Notes: generated from the letters alone by a model not told the origin. Counted from the stretch's first letter, positions 34,130 to 43,068 are shown. The stretch: DNA of 64,000 bases from Nocardiopsis endophytica (GCF_027706725.1 NZ_JAQFWQ010000017.1:1-64000); one strand, 5' to 3'. Translations and numbers: made by a program.

Positions 34130-35725
34130 TCAGACGGGGAAAGCGGGAACCCGGCTCGCGAGAGCCAGGACGGCGGCGACCGCGAGGACGAGGAACACGG
34201 CACCTGCACAGCCGCCTCCGCTCTTGCGAGCATGGTGGCGGGGATCCTGGGACGCCGCGCCGCGAGCGGATACGTGCACGGCCGTCCCGTCCTCTTCGTC
34301 GTCCTCGAAGGGGGCGACGAACCGCCGGTAGTACTCGTCGTCGGAGAGTTCGCGCGGGCGCCATGTCCGGTGCCAGCCCGTTCGGCGTTCCATCTCCTCG
34401 CGGCGCTCGTCGCGCTCGCGCACATCGGCCGCTCTGGCCGACTCGCGTGCGTCATCGAAGAGCGACGTGCGCGCCTCGGCGGCTGCGGCGTCGAGGATCC
34501 GCGCGGCCTCGGGCGGGGCCGCCACCGGGATCCCGGCCTCACGGGCCCTGGCGACCGTACGGTGCTCTTCAGAGGGGTCGGCCACGACCAGCCGCACCGT
34601 CTTGGTGATGTTGACCCCGATCGTCGCGCCACGCTCAGCGGCGGAGTCGACGACCTCCCGGACGGCCGCCGACTCCCCGGCCGGAACGATCCTCCACCCC
34701 TTGAGCGGGCCGTTGCGGCGGGACTTCTCCTTCTCTGCGACCTCCAGCAGGTCCCCGACCAGGTGCCGCGTGCCCAGCTCCTCGGCGGCCTTTGTGAGTT
34801 CGCGCAGTTCGGCGGAGGTCACCACGCCGTCGGCCTCGGCACGCGCACGCGCCTCGGCCAGGACCTGTTCGTGGACCCCCTTCACCGTGGAGCGCGTGAA
34901 CCCCGCACGCGTCGCCAACCGCGCCAACCGCTGGGCCTCCTCGCCGACGATCCTTCCGTCGGCAAGGGCGTCCACCAGCACGGCGCGGTACTCCGCTGCG
35001 GCCTGCGGCTCAGGCGGAGGCGACGGCCGCATGTCGGGGAGCCCGGCCGCCAGGTTGGCAAGCCAGCCTTCCTCGCCCCTGCGCAGGCTCCCGGGGCGCG
35101 GCGCGATCCGCCCCGTGCGGGGCAGCATCGGTTGGGGCGCCGGGGTCGGGCCCACCCAGGCGAGGGGCTGCGGCGCCTCGGTGACCAGGATCCGGAACAG
35201 GTGGCCGAGGTTGCGCGCCCCCACCAGGGAGCTCTGCTGCCATGCGGGCCAGGAGCCGGTGACCTCTTGGAAGACCGTGTCCTGGCGGTACCTGTAGAGG
35301 TCGATGTGCCTGCGGAACTCGAACAGGGTGCACAGCGCCGGGAACGGGCCCACAGGGATCCCCGCGTGCCGGAACTCGGCCTGGAGGAAGCCGTCGACGT
35401 ACGGGAGGTTGTGCGAGACGACGACAGCATCCGACAGCCGGGGTACGAGTTCGCCGGCGATCTCGGGGAACATGGGCGCGGCGGCCGCCATCGCGTCGTC
35501 GATCCCGTGGTGATCGCTATTGCCGATGCGGCGTTGGGGGTTGACGACGGTCGCGAACTCGTCCTCGACCCGCCCGTCGCCCCACATGCGAAGGACGGCC
35601 ACCTCACAGACCCGGTCGCCGCGGAGGGGCGCGAAACCCGTGGTGTCGAGCTTGACCACGGCGAACAGAACGCGGCGGGGATCCTGCCCCTGCTGTCCTC
35701 GTACCAGTCGGCCTTGGTTGAACAT
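34130..35725 (-). CDS. DnaQ-like exonuclease (degenerate)-TerB-like-BRCT protein with C-terminal membrane helix
   Basis: This 531-residue protein opens with a DEDDh exonuclease fold (about 18-200): VVKLDTTGF, HHGIDDAM and SHNLPYVDGFL. The first motif reads KLD where DxE is expected, and the last shows GARNLGHLF with no HxxxxD, so nuclease activity is doubtful. Residues about 275-360 are a helical TerB-like segment (LADGRIVGEEAQRLA, ADGVVTSAELREL), and about 365-440 resemble a BRCT domain. A hydrophobic helix (about 505-525) ends the chain. It lies upstream of, and co-directional with, the EACC1-like and caspase genes, with a 175-base gap. GGGAGG precedes the ATG. Confidence 0.75.
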   Translation of the reverse strand: MFNQGRLVRGQQGQDPRRVLFAVVKLDTTGFAPLRGDRVCEVAVLRMWGDGRVEDEFATVVNPQRRIGNSDHHGIDDAMAAAAPMFPEIAGELVPRLSDAVVVSHNLPYVDGFLQAEFRHAGIPVGPFPALCTLFEFRRHIDLYRYRQDTVFQEVTGSWPAWQQSSLVGARNLGHLFRILVTEAPQPLAWVGPTPAPQPMLPRTGRIAPRPGSLRRGEEGWLANLAAGLPDMRPSPPPEPQAAAEYRAVLVDALADGRIVGEEAQRLARLATRAGFTRSTVKGVHEQVLAEARARAEADGVVTSAELRELTKAAEELGTRHLVGDLLEVAEKEKSRRNGPLKGWRIVPAGESAAVREVVDSAAERGATIGVNITKTVRLVVADPSEEHRTVARAREAGIPVAAPPEAARILDAAAAEARTSLFDDARESARAADVRERDERREEMERRTGWHRTWRPRELSDDEYYRRFVAPFEDDEEDGTAVHVSARGAASQDPRHHARKSGGGCAGAVFLVLAVAAVLALASRVPAFPV

Positions 35726-36112
35726 GGAACCTCCCGGTAGGGCGGGCAGTGCCGCCGACGGCGCGTGTACGCGCCAGAAGCCGGTTCGACCAAGCGAACC
35801 TACAGCTCGCCGATGCCCGGCAGTGGCCTAACGCCCGAACCGGCGACCGGTGGCCGGATCCGGTCGACGCGCGGGGGCATACCGCAGGTTCAGGTTCGGG
35901 ATTCACTGCCGTTTCCTCCCTCCCCGAGCACCCGGCTCTCTCTGAATCAGGACACGCAAGCGCCACCCGAGAAATCAGCGGCACATGAGGATTCAGGAAG
36001 CCCCACATTTATCACGGCATTCCATTTCCGGCCACATTGGGCCATTGACGCCGCGTTCCTCCCGGGGTGTTCTAGTAGGAACAGAGAAATTCCCCCTCCC
36101 CTCGGAGATGCG
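35726..36112. other. Divergent intergenic region between exonuclease-like and restriction-modification genes
   Basis: This region of 387 bases is less GC-rich on its right half (35940-36080). TTGACG at 36045-36050 is a possible -35 for the rightward gene, without a clear -10 partner. I see no gene or repeat. Confidence 0.4.
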
Positions 36113-39100
36113 ATGACGGCGCTGCCGAGCGACCCCTCCCCCGACCACGGCCCCCACCTCCCCGTCGGCGGGTACGCCGCACGAAGACTCGAGGCCTTCA
36201 TCGACGAGGTCAAACGATCCTCGAATCGGGGAGGTTGGAAAGAGGAGCAGCTGCGCTCTCCCCTCAAAATCCTGATTCAGGATCTCTCCAAAGACATGGG
36301 CATACCCGTGACCGTATTCGGCGAGATACCAGTGAAAGGACTAGGCGCTCGCCCGGACTTCGGCGTCGATACAGCAGATACCGGACGATCCCCGATCAAC
36401 AGGATCGGCTATGTCGAGCTCAAGAAACCCAATCACCCGATACCTCCGAGCGAGTATGTGCAGGGCCACGATCTTCAGCAGTGGGAGAACCTGAGGAGTC
36501 TTCCAAACCTCCTCTACAGCAACGGAACAGAATGGTCCTTGTTCCGCTACGGCATCCAGCGCGGACGGACCACGGAGACCCCGCCCCTATTCTCGACGAA
36601 ACAAAAGAGGATCCCACCACAGCGCGAATTCGAGACGCTGCTGTGGGACTTCCTCACCTGGGCTCCCGAACAGAGCTACACACTCGACCAGCTCATCACA
36701 CGAGTCGCGCACATGTGCCGCCAACTCCGGGGAGAGATCATCGATCTCATCGAGGAGGAGCGCTACAGCGACGGCCTCAAACCGTTCACCGGCCTCGCCC
36801 GAGACTGGAAGACCATCCTCTTCCCCACCATGAAACCCGGCCCCGACTTCGCAGACGCTTATGCCCAGACTGTAACCTTCTCCCTGCTGGTGGCCCGAGA
36901 ATCAGGGGTGGATTTCACCGACAAGACCGCACGCGAGATCGGCGAACAGCTCGGAAAGCACCACCGCTTCCTGGGGGAAGCGTTCTCCACGCTCGTGTCC
37001 AGCGAAGAGGTCGAGAAGAAGACGATCCTTCCCACGGTCATCCGCATTCTCCAGCCGCTCGACTGGAACACGGTAATGCAGGGAGAGGAACACCTTTACA
37101 CCGACCTATACGAGGTATTCCTGTCCCGCTACGACCTCGAATTGCGAAAGAAGAGCGGATCATACTATACCCCCGACCCTGTGGCCTCCTATATGGCGGA
37201 GTTCGTCGACTCAGTCCTCAAGAAGAAGATGGGCGTGAGGACCGGATTTGCACACAGGAGCGTCACAACAATCGACCCGGCAATGGGTACGGGGACATTC
37301 CTTGCGGCCGTCACGAGGCGGGCAGCGACCACCCTCCTCGACGAGGTCGGGCCCGTCCAGACACGGCACCGGCTGAGGGAGATGTACGAGTCCAGGCTGA
37401 TCGGCTTCGAGTCCAGCGCTGCGCCGTTCGCGGTCGCCGAGCTTCGACTGCACCAGCAGCTCCAGGACGTGTACGGAGTTGAGGTGCCCAAGGAGCATCG
37501 GCGCTTCCTGGTCAACACCCTCGACGACCCCGGCCTCGCGGTTCCGGCGTACGGCCTCCGCTACGAGGAGATCCTGGATTTCCGCAGGAGGGCGAACGAG
37601 ACGAAGTGCACGACACGCATTCAGGTCGCGCTCGGGAATCCCCCCTATCTCGCCCAGGCTCACCAAAGGGCACCAGCACCGTGGATCTCGAAAAGAAGGA
37701 CCGACCCTGTTACGGACCCCATTGACAGTCGCCCATCTCTGGACGAGTTCAGGGAGCCAGGCATGGGAAGGATCGACAATAAGCTCCACCACACCGCAAT
37801 ATACTTCTGGCGTTGGGCAACATGGAAACTGTTCGACGCCCATCCTGACGACCCCGCCGGCATCATCGCCCTCGTCAGCACGTCGGCATTCCTCACCGGG
37901 AATGTGTTCGCCGGTATGCGGAGGTACCTGCGCGCGACCGCCGACGAAGGATGGATCGTCGACCTTTCTCCGGAAGGGCACCAGGCTCCGGGCCCGACCC
38001 GGGTCTTCCCAGGCGTCCAGCACCCGATCTGCATCGCCGTGTTCGTCCGCTACGGAGAGCCCCGCCCCGATCGCCCCGCAAAGGTCTGGTACACGGCTCT
38101 GGAAGGACTCAAAGAACAGAAGTTCACTGCTCTGTCCTCCGACGCATCCCTGTCCGTCGACGGCGATGCCTTCGCCCTCACCCAGAATGGTGCAACGGCC
38201 CCTTTCCTACCAACCTCCAGTTCGGCCGTCGCCTGGAGCTCCTTCCCCGCATTCGCCAATCTGTTCCCCTGGCACGCCCCCGGCGTCAAGGCGAACCGTA
38301 CCTGGGTCATCGCCCCTGAACGCTCAACGCTGCTTCAGCGTTGGAGGAAACTCAAAAGCGCCCGTCCGGACACGATGGACCACCTGTTCAAGGCCACCGA
38401 CGACCGAACCACATTGAAGGGCGTCGAGAATCTGCCTGCCATAGCCGACGACCACCTTGAACCCGTGATCACGAAATTCGCCCACCGAGCGTTCGACCGG
38501 CAGTTCATCGTCAACGACCCTCGGTTCGTAGACCGCATCCGCCCTGCACTCTGGAAGTGTGTTGGCCTGCAGCAGGTCTATGCCGTGGAGCAGCACTCCC
38601 TTCAGGTCTCCTCCGGCCCCGGACTTCTCTTCACGTTCTGTCCCCCGGACCAGCACTACTTCAACAACCGTGGCGGAAGAGTGCTCCCCCTTCACCGCGA
38701 CCGGGCGGGGAGGGTGCCTAATACGCCGCCCCGGCTGCTTTCGGCCTTGGAGTCGCGGCTCGGAATCACCGTCACGGTCGAGGATCTGATGGCCTACTGT
38801 GCCGGAGTGGTGGCTCACCCCGGGTTCGTGGCCCGCTTCCAGGAGGAGCTGAAGGTTCCCGGGATCCGCATCCCCCTGTCAGCCGACCCCGACCTCTGGC
38901 AGGCCGCGGTCGAGTCCGGGCGCCAGATCATCTGGCTGCACACTTACGGGGAGCGCTTCTGCGACCCGGACGCGGACAGGCCGCGAGGTGCCCCGCGCCT
39001 CCCCCGCGGGCGGCGCCCGCAGCTCGTCGCCGAGATCTCCGATGGCAAAGGAGGGCTGCCCGACCGCATCTGGCACGACTCCGACACCGGTGACGCGGGA

Positions 39101-39481
39101 GACCGTCTGCACGTCGGGGAAGGCGCCATCGCTCCCGTGTCGCCGCGTGCCTGGCACTACGACGTGAACGGCATGCAGGTGGTGAAGAAGTGGTTCTCCT
39201 CCCGGCAGCGCAATCCACGAGGGAAGCGAAAGGGCACTCCCCTGGACGACATCCGTCCCGACCGGTGGTCAGCCGACTACACCGACGAGCTCGTCGACCT
39301 CCTGTCGGTCCTGACACTTCTCGTCGATCTCGAGCCCCAGCAGGAACGACTCCTCGATGACATCATGGACGGACAACTGATCACCGTGGGCGAACTCACC
39401 GCCGCTCACGCGCTGCTCCCCGATGAATGGAACAGGAAGAGACCGCCTTCGGACGAACAGTTGAGCTTCCCCGCCGAGTGA
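36113..39481 (+). CDS. Single-chain restriction-modification enzyme: PD-(D/E)XK nuclease plus N6-adenine methylase (type ISP/IIG-like)
   Basis: In this 1122-residue protein residues about 20-170 form a PD-(D/E)XK nuclease domain, with Asp82 in ARPDFG and Glu102-x-Lys104 in YVELKK. A helical connector follows, then a gamma-class adenine methylase with motif I DPAMGTGTF (Asp388) and motif IV NPPY (Asn509). The rest, about 650 onward, resembles the type ISP specificity region. No helicase motifs are visible, so it is IIG-like and not a translocating LlaGI-type enzyme. It should methylate and cut the same site. ATG 36113 has GGAGA upstream. Counted lines here are 53-63% GC against about 70% in neighbours, which suggests transfer. 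Confidence 0.85.
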   Translation: MTALPSDPSPDHGPHLPVGGYAARRLEAFIDEVKRSSNRGGWKEEQLRSPLKILIQDLSKDMGIPVTVFGEIPVKGLGARPDFGVDTADTGRSPINRIGYVELKKPNHPIPPSEYVQGHDLQQWENLRSLPNLLYSNGTEWSLFRYGIQRGRTTETPPLFSTKQKRIPPQREFETLLWDFLTWAPEQSYTLDQLITRVAHMCRQLRGEIIDLIEEERYSDGLKPFTGLARDWKTILFPTMKPGPDFADAYAQTVTFSLLVARESGVDFTDKTAREIGEQLGKHHRFLGEAFSTLVSSEEVEKKTILPTVIRILQPLDWNTVMQGEEHLYTDLYEVFLSRYDLELRKKSGSYYTPDPVASYMAEFVDSVLKKKMGVRTGFAHRSVTTIDPAMGTGTFLAAVTRRAATTLLDEVGPVQTRHRLREMYESRLIGFESSAAPFAVAELRLHQQLQDVYGVEVPKEHRRFLVNTLDDPGLAVPAYGLRYEEILDFRRRANETKCTTRIQVALGNPPYLAQAHQRAPAPWISKRRTDPVTDPIDSRPSLDEFREPGMGRIDNKLHHTAIYFWRWATWKLFDAHPDDPAGIIALVSTSAFLTGNVFAGMRRYLRATADEGWIVDLSPEGHQAPGPTRVFPGVQHPICIAVFVRYGEPRPDRPAKVWYTALEGLKEQKFTALSSDASLSVDGDAFALTQNGATAPFLPTSSSAVAWSSFPAFANLFPWHAPGVKANRTWVIAPERSTLLQRWRKLKSARPDTMDHLFKATDDRTTLKGVENLPAIADDHLEPVITKFAHRAFDRQFIVNDPRFVDRIRPALWKCVGLQQVYAVEQHSLQVSSGPGLLFTFCPPDQHYFNNRGGRVLPLHRDRAGRVPNTPPRLLSALESRLGITVTVEDLMAYCAGVVAHPGFVARFQEELKVPGIRIPLSADPDLWQAAVESGRQIIWLHTYGERFCDPDADRPRGAPRLPRGRRPQLVAEISDGKGGLPDRIWHDSDTGDAGDRLHVGEGAIAPVSPRAWHYDVNGMQVVKKWFSSRQRNPRGKRKGTPLDDIRPDRWSADYTDELVDLLSVLTLLVDLEPQQERLLDDIMDGQLITVGELTAAHALLPDEWNRKRPPSDEQLSFPAE

Positions 39482-39521
39482 CCTGGCTGCAACACCAGTG
39501 GCCCACCTCTCGCGCTTTCGG

Positions 39522-40559
39522 CTATCTACCCTGCTCACGCAAGGTGGCCAGCCGGCCGTCGATCGCATACGTCAGATCCCGGAACTCCGACCTGCACTTC
39601 TCGACCAAGCCCTGCATGCTCCCCATCGCGCCATCGGCCGTTCTCAGGTCGAACATCGGCTTCCGAGCGTCGTGCGCGAGCGGCATGAGGCTCCGGTACT
39701 GGCGGATCGTGGCGATCTCGTGGTCTCCGTCGCCCTCGATGCCGCTCTCCTCCAGGACGAAGCGCTCGTACACCATGGGAATGCGGTCCAGCCACCGCTT
39801 GTAGGCCCCGACAGGACGATCCAGGCGGAATCCCGGCTGCATGATCACATACCCAAGAGGGCTCATGTCACCGCTCGGAAGCACCATGTCCTCCGGAGCC
39901 TGGTGCACGACGACGCCCTGCCACTTCCTCCTCCACTCGGCGAGCGTCGGCCCCAGATTCCGCAGCCCGCGCAGGGAGAAGAGGTCTGCGGCGAGCGGCA
40001 TCAGCACCGTGTCGGAGGAGAGGAGGGCCGCACGGTTGATCGCACCCAGGTTCGGGCCGACATCGATGAGCACGACGTCAGGGTCGACCACTCGACGCGC
40101 GTTCTGGATGACACGGTAGAAGGCGGTCGTCGCGCGCACGGCTTTGGCGTTTCCGGCAAGGGTGTTGCCCCATGCTTGGGACAGTTCATCTTCGAACCGA
40201 CTGAGTTCGAGGTCGCCGGGAAGGAGCCACAGCCCTTCGACCACCTGCGCCGGCTCGATGAGCTCCACATCACCGGTCCCCTCGACGATGGGCTGTACGG
40301 CCTGCGCGATCGTCTTAGGGGTGCCCGGGGACAGCAGCGTGAACATCACCTCCTGCCGGGGCCCAAAGGAGGGGTCCGTCTCATCCCATAGGAAGGCCAG
40401 ATCGTCCTCGTCCAGGAACGCCGAGGTGAGGTTGGACTGCGGGTCCAGGTCTACCGCCAGTACGCGCTTCCCCCTGCGCTGGTACATGTGGGCGAGGTGG
40501 TAGGCCAGCGTCGTCTTCCCGACACCGCCCTTGTTGTTGAACAGCGCGATGGATGTCAC
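39522..40559 (-). CDS. ParA-family ATPase, orphan
   Basis: This 345-residue deviant-Walker ATPase has KGGVGKTT near the N-terminus, VDLDPQSNLTS, and DVVLIDVGPNLG. These fit ParA/Soj-type proteins that partition plasmids or position cargo. No parB or centromere-like repeats are near, so it is not a partition cassette. It converges with the restriction-modification gene, 40 bases apart. ParA-like ATPases without ParB occur in mobile and defence regions. The GTG at 40559 has GAGG six bases upstream. Its role here is unknown. Confidence 0.85.
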   Translation of the reverse strand: MTSIALFNNKGGVGKTTLAYHLAHMYQRRGKRVLAVDLDPQSNLTSAFLDEDDLAFLWDETDPSFGPRQEVMFTLLSPGTPKTIAQAVQPIVEGTGDVELIEPAQVVEGLWLLPGDLELSRFEDELSQAWGNTLAGNAKAVRATTAFYRVIQNARRVVDPDVVLIDVGPNLGAINRAALLSSDTVLMPLAADLFSLRGLRNLGPTLAEWRRKWQGVVVHQAPEDMVLPSGDMSPLGYVIMQPGFRLDRPVGAYKRWLDRIPMVYERFVLEESGIEGDGDHEIATIRQYRSLMPLAHDARKPMFDLRTADGAMGSMQGLVEKCRSEFRDLTYAIDGRLATLREQGR

Positions 40560-40626
40560 TGGGCCCTCCTCATCACCACGACCCACGAATTCTCGTCCAG
40601 CCTCTCGCCCCGCGGGCGACCGGGGG

Positions 40627-40660
40627 CACCGGCCCCGTCCGGAAGGCAGCGGGGCCGGTG
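40627..40660 (-). terminator. Hairpin terminator of the small-gene pair
   Basis: CACCGGCCCC (40627-40636) and GGGGCCGGTG (40651-40660) form a perfect 10-base stem just beyond the stop at 40678 on the minus strand. Confidence 0.65.
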
Positions 40661-40677
40661 TGCTGTGGCCTTCGGGC

Positions 40678-40926
40678 TCAGCCCTTGACGGTTCCGCTGG
40701 AAAAGCGGCGGGGGAGGTCGGGCCTGTGGACGAGTCGGCGGGCGGCGCCGACCTGGCGCATGAGGCGTTCGAGGTAGGCGTACTGGAGGTCGGCCCTGTC
40801 GTGGCGGCCCAGGCGCAGCACGAGGTGGACGCCGGGAGCCAGGGTTAAGAGCAGCTCGCCGTCCTCGGTTTCGTCGAGGCGCACCATGCCGGGGGCCGGG
40901 TCGGTGATGCGGACGGGGCGGTTCAC
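40678..40926 (-). CDS. Small hypothetical protein
   Basis: This 82-residue protein has no recognised domain. It has a short beta-rich start (RITDPAPGMVRLDETEDGELLLTLAPGVHLVLRL) region and a basic C-terminus. It overlaps the upstream small gene by four bases (GTGA), so the pair is translationally coupled. Similar small pairs are often seen beside XRE/DUF397 cassettes in actinobacteria. A hairpin follows. Confidence 0.55.
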   Translation of the reverse strand: MNRPVRITDPAPGMVRLDETEDGELLLTLAPGVHLVLRLGRHDRADLQYAYLERLMRQVGAARRLVHRPDLPRRFSSGTVKG

Positions 40927-41312
40927 CGGGGCCTCCCGCAGCCGGGCATGGCGCGCCGAAACGGCGCGTCCCGGACCTCATCGCGGCCCAAGCGCCGGGC
41001 CAGGGCGGTCAGGGCGCGCAGGTCCTTGGCCTCGCGGCAGGCGGCTCGGCGCTCGTGGGCGTCGAGGTAGGGGCGCACGCGCGGGCGGGGCAGGTGGGCC
41101 AGGTAGTGGTCGGTGGCGGCGAGCAGGGCGGCGAAGTCCTCCAGGTCGCGGCAGGAGAAACCGACGTCGTGGCCGCCGTGCGCGGCGGTGAACAGGAGCG
41201 CGACTCCGTCGGACGTGTAGCCCAGGCCCCAGCGGGTGTAGTGCAGGGCGAGCTCGACGAAGCGGGAGTAGGAGTCGCCGTCGAGGCGAGGGGCGGCGTA
41301 GGTGACGCTCAT
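40923..41312 (-). CDS. Hypothetical protein near XRE/DUF397 cassette
   Basis: This 129-residue protein of unknown function has a pattern of aromatic and charged residues (YSRFVELALHYTRWGLGY, then GHDVGFSCRDLEDF), ending in Arg-rich helices. ATG 41312 has AAGGGG at a good distance. An upstream extension to 41471 would cover the control region and was rejected. It is divergent from the XRE regulator, with 239 bases between them. Confidence 0.6.
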   Translation of the reverse strand: MSVTYAAPRLDGDSYSRFVELALHYTRWGLGYTSDGVALLFTAAHGGHDVGFSCRDLEDFAALLAATDHYLAHLPRPRVRPYLDAHERRAACREAKDLRALTALARRLGRDEVRDAPFRRAMPGCGRPR

Positions 41313-41420
41313 CGGGGTGCCCCTTCGGGTCGGGGCGCGGTGGCCGGAGTGGACATGGGCTCCCCCAGGGGAGAGGTCGGGCCGATTAGGAGACCCGGTG
41401 GAAGGTTGACGCCCTCCATC

Positions 41421-41440
41421 ATCGAACGTAAATTTTCGAT
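41421..41440. promoter_or_regulatory. Possible operator in the divergent XRE promoter region
   Basis: ATCGAA (41421-41426) and TTCGAT (41435-41440) form an inverted repeat in an unusually A/T-rich stretch between the divergent small gene and the XRE regulator. The A/T-richness suggests promoters for both. Confidence 0.4.
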
Positions 41441-41551
41441 CCTCAATAGGGAGTCCGAAAGTCGCCATCACGAGATCTATGCGGTGAATGCGTACATCGA
41501 CCCCGCAGCCGGGGGCGGCGCTAAGATCGCCACGACCGTCAAGGAGGGGAC

Positions 41552-42400
41552 GTGCCCGGACCCACCATCAGTCGCCGCCAGCTGTCAGGAGTCCTCCGGC
41601 GCCTGCGCCGCGACGGCTCGCTAACCCTGGAAGAAGTGGCCGACCGATTGGAGTGGTCGTCGGCCAAGGTCTCGAACATCGAGACGGGCCGCACCGCCAA
41701 GCCCTCTGTCACCGATGTCAGCGCCCTGCTACGGGTCTACGAGGTGGCGGAGGGAACCGCCGAGCACGACGAGGTCCTCGCGCTCGTCCGCCAGTCCCGC
41801 AAGCCGGGGTGGTGGCACCGGTACGGCGATGTGCTGACAGGCGCATACGTCAGTCTCGAGGCTGAGGCCACACGGATCTCGACCTACGAACCGATCGTCG
41901 TCCCCGGCCTCCTGCAAACCGAGAATTACGCGCGCCTACACCAAAGGGCCGCGTCGGCGCCGCTGGCGGCCGAGGAGGTCGAAAGGGCTGTCGAGGCCCG
42001 CAAGCAGCGCCAGGCTCTCCTGGCCAGACCGGACGCGCCCCGGCTTTGGGCGATCATCGATGAGAACGCTCTCCGACGGATGGAATCCGAGCCCGAGATG
42101 ATGCAGGAGCAGCTAGAGCACCTCGTCAGAGTGGGAGAGGACACGGCTAACGGCGTGACCCTTCAGGTCTTGCCAACTACCAAGAGCTTCCGCAGCGGCC
42201 TCGTGGGCCCGTTCGTGATACTTGAATACAGCGGGCCGGACATCGCGCCGTTCGTGTTCTTGGAGACGGACACCGACGGGCTGTACCTGGAGCGGCCTGA
42301 AGAGATCGAACGGTACCGGACTCTCCTCGAACAAGCCCAGTCCATTGCGCTTGACCCACATGAGTCTGTGGAGCTGATGCGTTCCCTGATGCGACGCTAG
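41552..42400 (+). CDS. XRE-family regulator with DUF5753 domain
   Basis: This 282-residue protein has an N-terminal helix-turn-helix (LSGVLRRLRRDGSLTLEEVADRLEWSSAKVSNIETG) region and a DUF5753 ligand-like C-terminal domain with its characteristic VPGLLQTENYAR and the ILEY/FVFLETDT region. In actinobacteria such regulators pair with DUF397 proteins in BldB/Abaa-like or ScoA/ScoB-like modules linked to development or antagonism. The adjacent DUF397 gene fits. GTG 41552 has AAGGAGGGG upstream. Confidence 0.9.
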   Translation: MPGPTISRRQLSGVLRRLRRDGSLTLEEVADRLEWSSAKVSNIETGRTAKPSVTDVSALLRVYEVAEGTAEHDEVLALVRQSRKPGWWHRYGDVLTGAYVSLEAEATRISTYEPIVVPGLLQTENYARLHQRAASAPLAAEEVERAVEARKQRQALLARPDAPRLWAIIDENALRRMESEPEMMQEQLEHLVRVGEDTANGVTLQVLPTTKSFRSGLVGPFVILEYSGPDIAPFVFLETDTDGLYLERPEEIERYRTLLEQAQSIALDPHESVELMRSLMRR

Positions 42401-42408
42401 AGAGGCTG

Positions 42409-42600
42409 ATGACTGTGAGTCCCCTCCGAGACCTCCGTTTCCGAAAGAGCAGCTATAGCACTCCCCAGAACTGTGTCGAGGTCGCCGACGTCCCTGGGAT
42501 GAGCGCCGTGCGCGACACGATGAACCGGCAGCGGGGCCACCTGGAGTTCCCGAGCGCCGAGTGGGCGGCGTTTCTGAGATCGCTCGACGGTGAGCGTTAG
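42409..42600 (+). CDS. DUF397 protein
   Basis: This 63-residue DUF397 protein has the FRKSSYS, NCVEVADVPGMSAVRD and FPSAEWAAFLRSL pattern. It starts 8 bases after the XRE gene, with GAGAGG upstream, so they form one unit. DUF397 partners are thought to antagonise or bind the regulator. A strong hairpin follows. Confidence 0.9.
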   Translation: MTVSPLRDLRFRKSSYSTPQNCVEVADVPGMSAVRDTMNRQRGHLEFPSAEWAAFLRSLDGER

Positions 42601-42609
42601 GCAGACGAG

Positions 42610-42641
42610 CGTGGGGCTCGGCCATCTGGCCGAGCCCCACG
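42610..42641 (+). terminator. Hairpin terminator after the XRE-DUF397 pair
   Basis: A perfect 14-base inverted repeat with a 4-base loop (42610-42641) lies 9 bases after the DUF397 stop. Confidence 0.85.
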
Positions 42642-42659
42642 TGTAGCAGAGCGAGAACC

Positions 42660-42845
42660 GTGTCGAAGCAGCCGGAGTGGAGGACCGGCAGCTACAGCGG
42701 CGTCAACGGCAACTGCGTCGAGGTCGCCCGCCTCCCGGCCGGAGCCGCCCTACGCGACTCCAAGCACCCCGACGACGCCGTACTGGGCTTCCCCTCCTCC
42801 GAGTGGCGCGCCTTCCTCTCCTCGTTGGTCGAGCACACGCCCTGA
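42660..42845 (+). CDS. DUF397 protein, second copy
   Basis: This 61-residue second DUF397 protein has the same pattern (WRTGSYSG, NCVEVARLPAGAALRDS, FPSSEWRAFLSSL) but a divergent sequence. It is separated from the first copy by a terminator. Read-through or an own promoter would be required for expression. GTG 42660 has GAGCGAGA upstream. Confidence 0.85.
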   Translation: MSKQPEWRTGSYSGVNGNCVEVARLPAGAALRDSKHPDDAVLGFPSSEWRAFLSSLVEHTP

Positions 42846-42865
42846 CCCCCTATCAGCCCGGCTCA

Positions 42866-42893
42866 CCGGAGGCCGCCGCCTGGCCGCCTCCGG
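42866..42893 (+). terminator. Hairpin terminator after the second DUF397 gene
   Basis: CCGGAGGC (42866-42873) and GCCTCCGG (42886-42893) form an 8-base stem about 20 bases after the stop at 42845. A further, shorter hairpin with a C/T-rich tail lies at 43016-43033 (AAGGGAC and GTCCCTT). Confidence 0.55.
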
Positions 42894-42930
42894 CCATGCC
42901 CCCCACACCGCCCCGCGGCCCGAGCACGCC

Positions 42931-42946
42931 TGTGAAACCATTCACG
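42931..42946 (+). promoter_or_regulatory. Upstream copy of the TGTGAA palindrome
   Basis: TGTGAAACCATTCACG has the same half-sites (TGTGAA and TTCAC) as the site at 43070 with a spacer one base shorter. It lies about 290 bases before drmD. Confidence 0.4.
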
Positions 42947-43068
42947 TCTCCGCTCCTCCGAAAACGTCAACCTCGGAAGCGGTCACCGCGTCCTCCTTCC
43001 TAGAGGATCGCCCGAAAGGGACCTTCGTCCCTTCTTCCTCCGCGGCATTCCGCTTTCCCATTCCTTGG

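Noticed and set aside
36113-39481. Interpretation as a BREX PglX or LlaGI-type translocating enzyme
   Set aside because: No helicase motifs are present and no BREX core genes (brxL, pglZ, brxC) are in the window. The N-terminal nuclease with a methylase fits a IIG/ISP-like enzyme.
39522-40559. ParA as part of a plasmid partition or replication region
   Set aside because: No ParB, no iterated centromere-like repeats and no replication gene nearby.
43016-43033. Short hairpin read as an attenuator of the DISARM operon
   Set aside because: It lies upstream of the candidate promoter at 43069 and so would not be transcribed with drmD. A weak terminator of the preceding genes is simpler.
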